Below are positions 33,092-42,893 of a stretch of DNA of 64,000 nt, one piece after another. How positions within the stretch are numbered: the first letter of the stretch is position 1; each line of letters opens with the position of its first letter. A program made the position numbers and the translations under genes. Origin of the DNA: Cladosporium sp. IMV 00045 (taxonomy: Eukaryota > Ascomycota > Dothideomycetes > Cladosporiales > Cladosporiaceae). Location of the stretch: NCBI GenBank assembly GCA_001931905.2, contig MSJI02000663.1, positions 21,660-85,659 on the forward strand, given 5' to 3'. The notes beneath the pieces were generated by a model. The model saw nothing but the letters and a program-made list of their open reading frames with translations. It was not told where the DNA came from and did no database searches.

Positions 33092-34356
33092 ATGCCTCAC
33101 ATCATCATCCTCGGCACATGCGATACGAAGCTTCAAGAGCTCCGGTATTTACGATCTCAAATGCTAGACAACAATAGCAACACCCAGGTCACTCTGGTCG
33201 ACACAGGTCGCTCTCCGGCTCAAAGTGAAGACATTACCATCACGCAAGATGTCCTCACCTCGAGATACGAACCTACAGAGCAGCAAGATGTGGGCAGCCT
33301 ATCGCGAGGCGACGTCATCAAGTACATGATCACCTGTTCAACGAACTGCGTAAGAGAACTCTACGAACGTGGTCTCAAAGACCCATCACAAGCTGTGCAT
33401 GGCATAGTATCAGCCGGCGGTACAGGCGGCACATCTCTCGTGTCGGCAGTCATGCGAGAGGTCTTCCCTGTCGGCTTGCCCAAACTCATGGTCAGTACAA
33501 ATGCGTCAGGGGACACCGGACCCGTAGTCGGTGAGACAGACATCACTATGATGTACTCTGTCGTGGATATTGCAGGGACCAACAGCCTGCTCAAACGCAT
33601 CTTATCAAATGCTGCAGGTGCGATCTCTGGCATGGCGCTGGCATATGAGCGATCGCTCTCAGAGCAAAAGACCGAACAGCCACGAAAGAGGCTCGGTCTG
33701 ACTATGTTTGGCGTGACAACTCCCTGTGTCGACAAGGTGCGCACATATCTCGAAGCGAATTACCCCATAGAGTGCTTCGTCTTCCACTGCACTGGCCACG
33801 GAGGCAAAGCCATGGAGCGACTTGTTGAAGAGGGCGAATTGGATGCGGTTCTGGACCTCACCACGACAGAAATCTGCGATGAGCTAATGGGAGGCAATAT
33901 GAGCGCTGGGCCAAATCGCCTGGAGGCAGGGCTAAGATCCGGTCATCCTTGTATGATCTCAGTCGGTGCTACAGACATGGTGAATTTTGGACCAAGAGGG
34001 ACAGTTCCGGAGAAGTACCAGTCGAGGCAATTGTTCAAGCACAACCCCACTGTGACTCTCATGCGCACTTCGCCGGAGGAGTGCAAAGCGATCGGAGAGT
34101 TCATTGTCGACAAAATCACAAAATTCGCAAAGACGCCGGAGAAGGTGCAGTCGTGCTGCCGAAGGGAGGCGTGAGTATGATCGCCACTCCTGGGGCGCCT
34201 TTCCACGACGCCAAAGCTGATGAAGCATTGTTCGGTGCAATCGAGAGTGGACTGGCTGGCTCCGGAGTTTCGGTGGCAATTGATTCGAGGGCGATTAATG
34301 ATGAAGCATTCGCGGTGGACGTAGCAAAGCGAATGGCCGAGTTGCTGGGTCTGTGA
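33092..34356 (+). CDS. UPF0261 (Tm-1-like N-terminal half), frameshifted near 3' end
   Basis: A UPF0261/Tm-1-like ATP-binding protein. The start MPHIIILGTCDTKLQEL is the family N-terminus. GIVSAGGTGGTSLVSAVMRE, PKLMVSTNASGDT, VFHCTGHGGKAMERLVEEG, DLTTTEICDELMGG and VNFGPRGTVPEKYQ are all typical. The frame stops at 34174, but the conserved C-terminus (VVLPKGGVSMIATPGAPFHDA...INDEAFAVDVAKRMAELLGL) continues in another frame to 34356. One base appears to be missing between about 34145 and 34150; the gap of ~20 nt is too short for an intron. The rest of the gene looks well conserved, so a sequencing error or a very recent mutation fits better than an old pseudogene. It pairs with the TIM-barrel gene across a shared promoter. 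Confidence 0.85.
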
Positions 34357-34738
34357 TTACAGATGGTCCATCTGCGTAAAGGCCCTCTAACTGCTTTCAT
34401 AAACCCTAATCAAATGCAGCACTACCGATGTTAATTAGCGTACATTATAGCAGTGTGTAACGTAGTCGGTAAAAATTGGAAACCCGACCGAGAACGCGCC
34501 ACGCTGCAAGAGGCATCAGTGGCTTTTGCCAGAGCGGCAATGATTGGTTCGCATGTCACTGCACCACATAAATCCGAAGCATGCTGAAATGGATTGCGTG
34601 ACTAAGCCAACCCAACTGCTTCGAGCTCCCAGCTGAAAGTTACTCATCGTCCATGTTTTGCTTAGGTATGCACGGAGTTGTGAGGGGTTGCGACGATGCG
34701 AGGGAACGTGAAAGGCTGGATCAATCGAAAAGGAGATG

Positions 34739-34746
34739 TATAAAAG
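34739..34746 (+). promoter_or_regulatory. TATA box of the NmrA-like gene
   Basis: TATAAAAG, 124 bases before the ATG at 34870 and followed by an AC-rich leader. This is a good consensus TATA and one of the few in the window, which suggests an inducible gene. The rest of 34357-34869 shows nothing else. Confidence 0.6.
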
Positions 34747-34869
34747 TCACTGCCACAACCGCACTTCTTTTTGTATCAGCACAATCATCAATCGACCTGA
34801 ACATCAGCAATCACTCAAAGACAACCACAGATCAAGACAACAATATCACAATTGACATTACTTTGCACA

Positions 34870-35811
34870 ATGTCTTCCAAACGACTCCTCACCATCTTCG
34901 GCGCCACTGGCAACCAAGGCGGCAGCGTCGTCGACATCGTTCTCGCTCGCCCAGAGCTCAGCGCCAAGTATGCTCTCCGTGGTATTACGCGAGACCCATC
35001 CAGCAGTAAATCTCAAAAGCTCGCTTCTCTCGGCGTCGAAGTCGTCAAAGGCGACCTTGAAGACATCGATTCGCTCAAGACAGCCCTCACAGGCTCCCAC
35101 GGTGTCTTCGGCGTTACAGACTTCTGGGCCCACCTGTCCAAATCACGCGAAGTCCAGCAAGGCAAGAACATCTTCGAGGCCTGTCAGGCAACAGGCGTCA
35201 AACACTTCGTCTGGAGCTCGCTCCCGAACGTCAGCGAGCAGAGCAAGGGCAAGCACACGCTCGTCGACCATTTCGACGGCAAAGCAGAAGTCCAGGAGTA
35301 CGCCGAGGCAAACAAGGGCGGCATGATCGTCAGCTACTTCATGCCAGCCATGTTCATCGACGTTCCGAAGACCTCGATCCAGGACCACGGCCAAGGCCCG
35401 ACTCTGGCGCAGCCGTACCCGGATGAGAACATCCCCATCCCGCTCTTGAACCCTCGCAAAGACTCTGGCAAGTACGTCATGGGCTTGTTCGAAGCCGAAG
35501 ATCAAGCGGACGGTGTCGCAGTTCAAGGTGTCAGTACCTGGACGACCCCGAAGGAGCTGGTGACCGAGGCTGGTCAGTACCTGGGCAAGAATGTCAACTT
35601 CCAATCGATCCCTGGTGACGTCTTCAAGACCTTCCTACCGGAAGCCATCAGAGAGGATCTGACCGACATGTTCCTCTGGATTGGAGAGGAGAGCTTCTAC
35701 GGCCTCGGCAGCGAGAAGAAGCAGGGTGAGAGTGAGAAGTTTCTGGTCAAGGATGCTGATTTGTATACTTGGCCTCGTTTCCTCGAGGAGACTGGACCAT
35801 GGAAGGTTTGA
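34870..35811 (+). CDS. NmrA-like NAD(P)-binding protein
   Basis: A 313-aa single-exon gene. The N-terminal Rossmann fold has GATGNQGGSVV (about 11-21), an atypical short-chain dehydrogenase glycine motif of the NmrA/HSCARG family, then ITRDPSSSKSQKL as the likely dinucleotide-specifying loop. FVWSSLPNVSEQSKGKHTLVDHFDGKAEVQEY in the middle has the usual family wording, with Lys in place of the catalytic Tyr-x3-Lys of active SDRs. NmrA proteins act as redox sensors or regulators (nitrogen repression in Aspergillus) or as isoflavone-reductase-like enzymes; which applies is unknown. I chose ATG 34870 (MSSKRLLTIFG); the frame stays open to 34852 but without another ATG. Acidic and Gly-rich C-terminus. 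Confidence 0.88.
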   Translation: MSSKRLLTIFGATGNQGGSVVDIVLARPELSAKYALRGITRDPSSSKSQKLASLGVEVVKGDLEDIDSLKTALTGSHGVFGVTDFWAHLSKSREVQQGKNIFEACQATGVKHFVWSSLPNVSEQSKGKHTLVDHFDGKAEVQEYAEANKGGMIVSYFMPAMFIDVPKTSIQDHGQGPTLAQPYPDENIPIPLLNPRKDSGKYVMGLFEAEDQADGVAVQGVSTWTTPKELVTEAGQYLGKNVNFQSIPGDVFKTFLPEAIREDLTDMFLWIGEESFYGLGSEKKQGESEKFLVKDADLYTWPRFLEETGPWKV

Positions 35812-35940
35812 TAGGGGATTGATCGTTCGTTTGAGATAGTAAATGTATCTGAGGTTATTGAAGATGTCGGCAACATCCCTTCGATCGGTCGATTCAATCA
35901 CTTCCATTCATGTCTAAGATTTATATTACTCAAGTCCCAC

Positions 35941-35972
35941 GTTTACGTCATCCAATCAATGCTAAGGCTAGC
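35941..35972. repeat. 32-bp perfect direct repeat, unit 1
   Basis: The 32 bases here recur exactly at 36002-36033 (start GTTTACGTCATCC, end AAGGCTAGC). The unit contains TTACGTCA, close to a CRE/bZIP site, and CCAAT. Confidence 0.95.
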
Positions 35973-36001
35973 ATGCGAGGATTATTTTGTATCACCCTTG
36001 T

Positions 36002-36033
36002 GTTTACGTCATCCAATCAATGCTAAGGCTAGC
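36002..36033. repeat. 32-bp perfect direct repeat, unit 2
   Basis: Second exact copy, 61 bases after the first, ending 12 bases before the tRNA-Tyr gene. It could be a small tandem duplication of the 5' flank of the tRNA, or a footprint of insertion and excision near a tRNA gene. Confidence 0.95.
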
Positions 36034-36045
36034 GTAGCTAGCTCA

Positions 36046-36151
36046 CTCTCCTTTGCTCAGTTGGAAGAGCGCAAGACTGTAACTGCTGTCTCGCCGCCGC
36101 TAAAAAAATTTGTCCATCTTGAGGTCCCTGGTTCGAACCCGGGAGGGGAGA
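36046..36151 (+). tRNA. tRNA-Tyr(GUA) with a 33-nt intron
   Basis: Full cloverleaf. Acceptor stem 36046-36052 (CTCTCCT) pairs with 36144-36150 (AGGGGAG), discriminator A at 36151. D-stem GCTC/GAGC. Anticodon stem 36072-36076 (CAAGA) pairs with 36117-36121 (TCTTG). Anticodon GTA at 36079-36081. T-stem CCTGG/CCGGG around TTCGAAC (B box). The intron, 36083-36115, starts one base after the anticodon, the canonical position for tRNA splicing endonuclease. Introns are usual in eukaryotic tRNA-Tyr genes. Confidence 0.95.
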
Positions 36152-37949
36152 CACGATTGATATCTTTTGCTTCATGTTGTTTGCATTCTGGTCACGGAAA
36201 ACTGAATATATCTCTTCATTTTGGTGTATGAAGGGACTTCGTCGTTTTTGGGCTGAGTTTTCGCCTGCAAAGCGGAGGTGAGCAGCTTTGCCGAGGCTTC
36301 TCCAAGCCGCTTTCGAAGGTCGCAGCTAAGGTGATATCTTCAATTATTATAGTACTTGTGGGAAACTTGCACGTGCCTTATTTATCGCATGGGAGCTCTG
36401 GTATTGATGCGCCTGGCTTCTCTCTGGACGACTTTAACTGCGCCAGCACTTATCAGTGTCGAGACTGGATCCTGTTTTGCGGCTGTGCGACGGCGTCAAA
36501 GCACGTGTACAACACGACGTAACAAGATGAGAAATCAACTGACTGGAAATATGTAGTACAAACAGCGATTGTGTTTGCTTTTGGGTCCACGACATAGCGC
36601 ACTTCGCATCCTAAGAGCTACCTCCGATGGCTGAGGGACCGCCACGCCAGTCTGAGGCCACAGGAACTGAACAGTGCCTGGGGCCAAACCTGGTCTCATT
36701 GCTGGGGGATCGCTCGAGGATTCAGTGGATAGACTTCGATATGAACATCTGGCACGCGCTGGCAGCTGCACCATGCGATCAGAGAGCCGCGGACCACGTC
36801 TTCTGCATGTTGGTGTGCTGAATCGTGCAGACTCGAGATTCTGGGTCAAATCTTAAGGACACCGACAACAGAATGCTTAGATCAAGACTGTCTTCTTACA
36901 GCTTGAGACTTTCGACCCTGGGCACAACATACAGTGGACATTCGGTCACGCGGAAGAAGCTTCGCGATTCACACCTCACACTCGAGTGCTCTTGACGATC
37001 TTTCTTTGACGATCTTCTCTTGAGAAGACGCCGGAGACGCGTCTGCGGAGTTTGTGAACGTGGCATGCGGCATGGCTGGCCAACGGCAATGCATTCACAG
37101 GGCGAAACAGCGGTGGGAAGTGAAAATATGATGATCATATAACAGCTGAAGCTGCAGGGCAACATACGCGTGATGAAATGCAAACAGGACAGCAGACGCA
37201 GGGTCCGTGCCATAACGAGGCGTGTGCATATTTTGTGCAGCTCTGGTGGGGGCAAAGGAGAACTGGAGGAGACCATTGGAGACGGGAGAAATTGGAGATG
37301 GCCGACGGCACGGCGTGCGGAGAGAGCTTGGATATGATGAACGTTCTATCAGGAACAAGGGTGTGTCACCAAGATCTAACGTCGCTGTCTGTTTATTGGT
37401 ATGGTTCTACTCTTACCAAACATTTTCTTCCGCCTGGTCATGGCTATATCTCTCTTTCGACGTTGTACCGGCTGTCTGTCAGTGCACGTGGACGGTGAAT
37501 TCAATCAATCTATTCATGGCAGGATTTCGGTTGGGAAGACCTGGCCATGGGCCGTGGAAATTGCGCGGGCGAGTCTATTGCCTGCACCATACATTTGGCG
37601 GCGTGGGTAGGTACAGTAGTTTCGTCCCGCCGCAAGCGAAAAGCGGCCAAATGCAGCCGCTGGCCTCTCTATTTAGTATTGCCAGCCCCGGTGAGTGACA
37701 GCTCTGGAGCGGAGAAGCTGCGTCACCTGTTTATTGCCCATCTCTCATCCTTGTGTACATACATACATGTAACTATCCCGGTACAATCGCATGTACTACA
37801 TGTACTCGAGTGTTGTTGTTTAGGCCTTTTTGCTCCTTCTCCTGCTTTCACATCTATCGCGGTTGCCGCTGCTGCTGCTGCTGCTGCAGTTTGTGGTCGT
37901 CTCCCACACTTGAGGTCGCCGGCGCCGTTCGAGCTGACTGGCAGACACC
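36152..37949. other. Intergenic, glycogenin upstream region
   Basis: 1.8 kb with no gene I can support. A CTG/GCT trinucleotide run (seven units) at 37868-37888 lies in the probable 5' UTR of the glycogenin gene. Several AGGGG/CCCCT-like stress elements may occur by chance. Confidence 0.5.
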
Positions 37950-40793
37950 ATGGCCGTCGAGGAGGACGTCTATTGCACGGTACGTGGCCGTTTGCTCGGT
38001 TTGGCATCCATTGCCTTTGCTAACACCTTCTGCCATGTAGCTCGTAATGAGCGATGCATATCTTCCAGGTATACAAAACAGCTCGACAATTCACTCAGAC
38101 ACGCGACTGACATGTAAACAGGAGCCGCCGTTCTCGCACACTCGCTACGCGATTGTGGCACCAAGAAGAAGCTCGCAGTGCTTGTCACGCCCGACACGCT
38201 GCGGCCCAGCACGCTCCAAGAGTTGAGAGTATGTCGTCTCGAAAAAGCAATGTCACGTCATATCGATACTAACCTCTTCATAGGTGCTCTACGACCACGT
38301 CCTACCGATCGAGCGAATAGCGACTCCCAATCCAAAGAATCTCTACCTCATGAACCGCGGCGACTTGCTGTTTACTTTCACGAAAATAAACTTATGGAGG
38401 CAGACGCAATTCAGAAAGATTGTATATATTGATGCGGATGTGGTAGCGTTGCGGGCACCGGACGAGCTCTTCGACCTGCCCGACTCTTTTGCTGCGGCAC
38501 CTGATGTTGGCTGGCCGGATGCTTTCAACTCGGGTGTCATGGCTTTGTCCCCTCACATGGGTGATTACTGGGCATTGAGGACACTGGCTGGTGCGGGTGA
38601 CAGTTTTGACGGTGCAGACCAAGGTCTGCTGAACCAGTACTATGAGCACAAGCCGTGGAAGCGGCTGAGCTTCACCTACAACTGCACGCCCTCTGCCAAT
38701 TACCAATACGAGCCAGCATACCGATACTACAAACACAACATCAGCATGGTCCACTTCATTGGAGAAGACAAACCTTGGAAGAGCGCCAGAAGGTCAGAAG
38801 CACCACCGAGCGCCTACCAAGAATTGTCGGCGAAATGGTGGGCAGTGTACGACAGACACTTTAAGGTTTCTACTACGGAGTATTCTACGACTGGTCGTCG
38901 TGAACCTGTAAGAGCTGTACAAGCCCAGGTGAAGACCGAGTCGCCGAATACCGGCGACGTCTACTACGCCACCGGCTATCCTGTTGAAATCACACAGGGA
39001 GCGCCACCGCCTCCGGAGGCAACCGTCAATAGTACCGAAGTTCCTCTCACCGAGCCCGGCGAGCCTGCTGAGAATATCGCGCAAGGCGTCGTTGAGCCAA
39101 CACCGACGATTGAGGTCCGCAAGTTCTCGGCACCACAAATGGAGTGGGATGCTACCCGCGCCGCTCCACCAGTGGAGTCGAAACCAGAAGCAGTCAACTT
39201 CCCTACAGAGGTGTACCAGTTCAGTACCGATCCCGCGCCGTTCCAGCCACCCCGCGAGTATCCTGAGCCGCCCAAGGATATGTGGTTCGAGGTTCCTAAG
39301 GAGAAGCCTAGACCTAGCGAGAAGCCACCACCAATCTTTCCGTGGGAGGAGCGCGAAGTTCCTAAACCCTCTCGTGTGTTCGTGGAAGACCGACCGCCTT
39401 CTCCGCCTCCCAAACCAGAATCACCGCCGTTGGCTTTGGCAGACGAATTCGAAGTTACGGCTGACGACAAATCTTCCACACCCACAACCCCGACTATCAA
39501 GATCCAAGAAGAGCCATGGGCCAAATTTGGCAATGTGAACAGAAACGCCTGGGACGAAGTCGAAGGCATCGACCACTACGTCCGGGCCTTCTCAAGCTGG
39601 CAGAAGAATCGCGGTAAACCCCAGAAGGCAACAACACCATCACAGGAGGAACAGAACATCCTATCACCGACTAACGAGCCAGATCCCGCCGAGCTGGTCG
39701 ACAAGGTCCGCAAGCGTCGCGAGAGCTTGCTCTTGACCGACTTTCCTAGCGCCATCGAGCGCCCAAGCCTGCCCGTGACACCGGCACCCAGACGCAGGAG
39801 CACTTTCTGGGGTGAAGAGAGAGATGATGAAGTCCTACCGGCCGCTGAGGGCGTGCCGGACCAGGCCGATTGGGTATGTCCAAACTGTGGCTTCCACTCC
39901 CATCGCGAGTCTTTTGAGCATTCTTTTTCCGCGGCGGCTTTGCCTCGCGCTCGGCCGCCACCGCTGTCCTTGATCATTCAGACATGATCCCAAGATCTGT
40001 GGCGCTATCTGTTTCCCATTCCACTGCATTTATTCATAGCATCTCCTCTGGTCTACTCTGGCATTGCTTGCCGCGGATTTTCGGTTTGTTCTCTGGATCG
40101 CATCTTGTGCAATATCAAAAGAGTGGAAAGAAAAGTTTCTCCTACGCTGGCTACCCTGGACTAAGGACTTAATAAATCACACATAATCCCTGCTTCGCTA
40201 TTGTTTCTGCTTTTTGTCTTTGCGTATACTTTAGCTTCTGTTTACAGCACGATCATCCCCTCTATCTATTCATGCGTAAAACCAATTTCGGCGTACTAAT
40301 ACGTTCTCCTCTTTCTCCGAAATAGGACCCAAACGCCCAACTCGAATCTCTCCGCCGTCACTCCCTGCTCGGCCCCAACGATCTCACCCTGCCTGATAAG
40401 AAGAGATCAATCCCCGAGCGCCAAATGCCCTCCACGTCCGCGCCGGTCGACCCGAACACCACCGGTCACCCAGTTGCTCTTACTAGGGGAGCTGAGGGTG
40501 GCGATGCGAGTGCTGGCTCTGCGGCGCCGAGTTCTGTGAGCTTCGGTACCGCCTCTATGGATTTCGCAGCCGCCGGCACTTCTACGTCTGCGCAATCTAC
40601 TTCCGCTTCGAGGGGAGTCTCTTTCGCTTCTGGTGGCGATTCGCATGAGAAGTCAATGTCGGCTACTGGCGACTCCGCAGGTGGTCTCTTCACTGCGCCA
40701 GACTTCAATGCGGCCGCTGATCCCGCGAAAGAGGAGGATGTGCTGAGTCCTACTGAAGTGAAGCCCGGGGATGCTACTTCTGCGGACAAGTAA
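37950..40793 (+). CDS. Glycogenin (GT8 glycosyltransferase)
   Basis: Primes glycogen synthesis by glucosylating itself from UDP-glucose. Exons 37950-37979 (30 nt), 38041-38068 (28 nt), 38122-38228, 38284-39873, 40326-40793; 740 aa. Start MAVEEDVYCT-LVMSDAYLPG-AAVLAHSLRD is the GT8 N-terminus, split by two very short exons. Metal-binding DAD motif at 105-107 (YIDADVV); then FNSGVMAL, DGADQGLLNQYY and YNCTPSANYQYEPAYRYYKHN, which contains candidate acceptor tyrosines; HFIGEDKPW closes the domain (~residue 225). The rest is Pro/Glu-rich and ends with DPNAQLESLRRHSLLGP, a fungal glycogenin motif likely used for binding glycogen synthase. The last intron is 452 nt and the frame stays open into it for 37 codons (WVCPNCGFHSH...), so an alternative shorter C-terminus is possible. 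Confidence 0.87.
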
Positions 40794-41410
40794 GGGAATG
40801 CTTGAGCGTGCCAACTTCTCTTTGTCGTTCTCTTTGACGTGTTGATGTCGGCTCGGACAACTGATGGTTTCCTGCGCTTTCTTTATTGACTTTTCTTTCT
40901 TTGTTCTCTTAGATATCCCTTCTCGTTCGATTACGCTTGACGATTTGATTGCACAATGGGTGTGCTTGGTGTAGTTCTACTCTGTCTCCTTCTTTTCTCT
41001 TCTTGGCCGTCGCGTTCTGAGCGGACGGGTTCTTTTTGTTTCTTTACTTCTGTCTCTCTGTACGAGCTTTTCCCTCCTGTACAAGTGGAACGCATGGGGT
41101 ACTTGACTCGACTTTTGCAGCTCATTTTGGTCATTTTGGTCGGTTCTATACTTGTAAGAAGTATTGTATATACGCTCGTTCCTCCTATCGTTTTACTCTT
41201 AGCATGTTAACGCGAATTGGTATGGAAATGGAAACATATTTGTCTGTGTGACTGTGTGATTGATACTTGTTCTGTCTTGACTCATTTCTCTCCCTGATCC
41301 TCGTGATATCAATCATCAAGTGGAACTCCTGCTGCCCAGTTATCCACAGCAGGATAATCGGATCTTCTCCCTGATTCTCGTGATACTTAACTCAACAAGT
41401 GCAACTCCTG
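40794..41410. other. Convergent 3' region
   Basis: Between the glycogenin and 2EXR-like stop codons. Pyrimidine-rich 3' UTR sequence and most of a diverged tandem repeat (41287-41440). No gene seen. Confidence 0.6.
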
Positions 41411-41440
41411 TTACCCAGTTTTCCACACCACGACAATCGG
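41287..41440. repeat. Diverged ~77-bp tandem duplication overlapping a gene end
   Basis: Units ~41287-41361 and ~41362-41440 share CTCCCTGAT.CTCGTGATA, CAAGTG.AACTCCTG, CCCAGTT.TCCACA and ATCGG. The second unit overlaps the last ~10 codons of the 2EXR-like gene, so its C-terminus (PIVVVWKTG) lies inside the repeat. Confidence 0.7.
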
Positions 41441-42289
41441 TTTTCGAAGAAGGTATTCTGTCCCTAGATCCTTCACGCACGCGAAGAACCGCCCACCGAT
41501 CCCAGCAAGAGTCTTCCTTCGCTTTCCAAACGCCAAGGTTGCTTTTTGGTGTATTTTGATGATGTCCACAAGGGTATTAACAGTCATCCCATGGTCCTGA
41601 GACGGATCCCCAAGCTCTCCTTCCATCTCGCGCTCTTGCAGGAAAGCGTTGACGGTATCGCGCATCACTGGCAAACGAATCAGTCTTGGATCAGTCGGCT
41701 CCTCTAAGAAAGCACTGTAGTACCAATTGCTTAGACTGAAGAAGAGCCTGAACGCAAAAGTTCCGCCGCCGGCGTTCTTGCCCTTGACCAAGAAATACCG
41801 AATGCGGCGGATAGCCACCTTCGGGTCGGAGAGGTTCTCGGCTGCTTTTTTGATGCGTTGGTCACGGCGAAGATAGATGTGCATTAGTCCGTTGCGCCAA
41901 TAGCCGCGGTATGCATGCAAGTACATGCTCTTGTACTCCGTGTAAAGCTGACGACAGGCCATGATCGAGTCGAGGGACGGGTGCGGGCCGGCGCTGTCGA
42001 TGTAGCCAGATGCGGTTTTCGTAATTTCGAAGACCAGAGAGTAGATCTTGTTGCGGACCTCGCGAGGAATTTTGAGGAGACGTGGTGACTCGGTGGTGGG
42101 CTTTATGAGGTCAGCAGAGGAATTACCGAATGAGTTGTTGGTGGGAACGTCCGTAGTCGCGGTGGCGGATGAGTTGAACACTATGCCGCGAGCATAGTCC
42201 AGGGCCCACTGAAGGGCAATGTAGAGCCACATGGCAACGTGAAGTGCGAAGCGCAAAATGCTCTTGGGCAGGGAGAGAGCTGGATGCAT
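41411..42289 (-). CDS. 2EXR/F-box-like domain protein, unknown function
   Basis: A single-exon gene of 292 aa from ATG 42289. A hydrophobic helix at about 10-32 (ILRFALHVAMWLYIALQWAL) may be a membrane anchor or signal-anchor. After a Ser/Thr/Asn-rich linker comes LLKIPREVRNKIYSLVFE, the start of the fungal 2EXR/F-box-like domain, followed by CRQLYTEYKSMYLHAY, the usual second block. Such genes are numerous in filamentous ascomycetes and mostly uncharacterised. The C-terminus is basic. A membrane helix before this domain is unusual for the group. The start is the first ATG in frame; the frame is open ~26 codons further upstream without an ATG. Confidence 0.7.
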   Translation of the reverse strand: MHPALSLPKSILRFALHVAMWLYIALQWALDYARGIVFNSSATATTDVPTNNSFGNSSADLIKPTTESPRLLKIPREVRNKIYSLVFEITKTASGYIDSAGPHPSLDSIMACRQLYTEYKSMYLHAYRGYWRNGLMHIYLRRDQRIKKAAENLSDPKVAIRRIRYFLVKGKNAGGGTFAFRLFFSLSNWYYSAFLEEPTDPRLIRLPVMRDTVNAFLQEREMEGELGDPSQDHGMTVNTLVDIIKIHQKATLAFGKRRKTLAGIGGRFFACVKDLGTEYLLRKPIVVVWKTG

Positions 42290-42893
42290 GGTGATGGTAC
42301 GAAGGAGTAGAGTAGACAAAGTTGTGTTGGTGGTGCAATTACTTCTGAGTGGAGTGAAGTGGAGCAAGATTGGTGTGTCGTGAGTTTGAAGGTGATCTTC
42401 AAGTTAGGAATGGCAGGCACAAGCTGATGACGATGAACATTCACAACTTCACTTACATGCGCCCCACACCACCTTCCCGATTCGGAACAGATGTTTGTGA
42501 ATGTTAGCAAAGCTTCCCTATCTTTCTACCTACCGCAGAGATGACGCATCCGAGTCAGTGAAGCTCTCGATCGGCCAAATCTGTCAAGTAGATTAGCAAG
42601 CAAACAAAAAATTCAATGGAATCTGTATTCACTTCTTCATAAGTGAACGCAGGTTCATTGTTAGGCCTTGGCAACGCCCCACTCGCCATATAGAAGAGTT
42701 CATGGCAGTCGAACACCACGTTCGCGACATCCACAAACCACTCGTACCTCCATCCACCTCTCCCCTTGATGCTCGCTCGCCCGCTTCAACACCTAGGGGC
42801 GTATAGCTATACAAACCTACAGCGGCATAGCGACCGTCTCACCATCCTCACTGCTACCGATTCTCGCCTCCTCGACTCGAAAAGATAATCAAG
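42290..42893. other. Divergent intergenic region
   Basis: 604 bp between two divergent starts. No gene or clear regulatory motif recognised. Confidence 0.55.
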
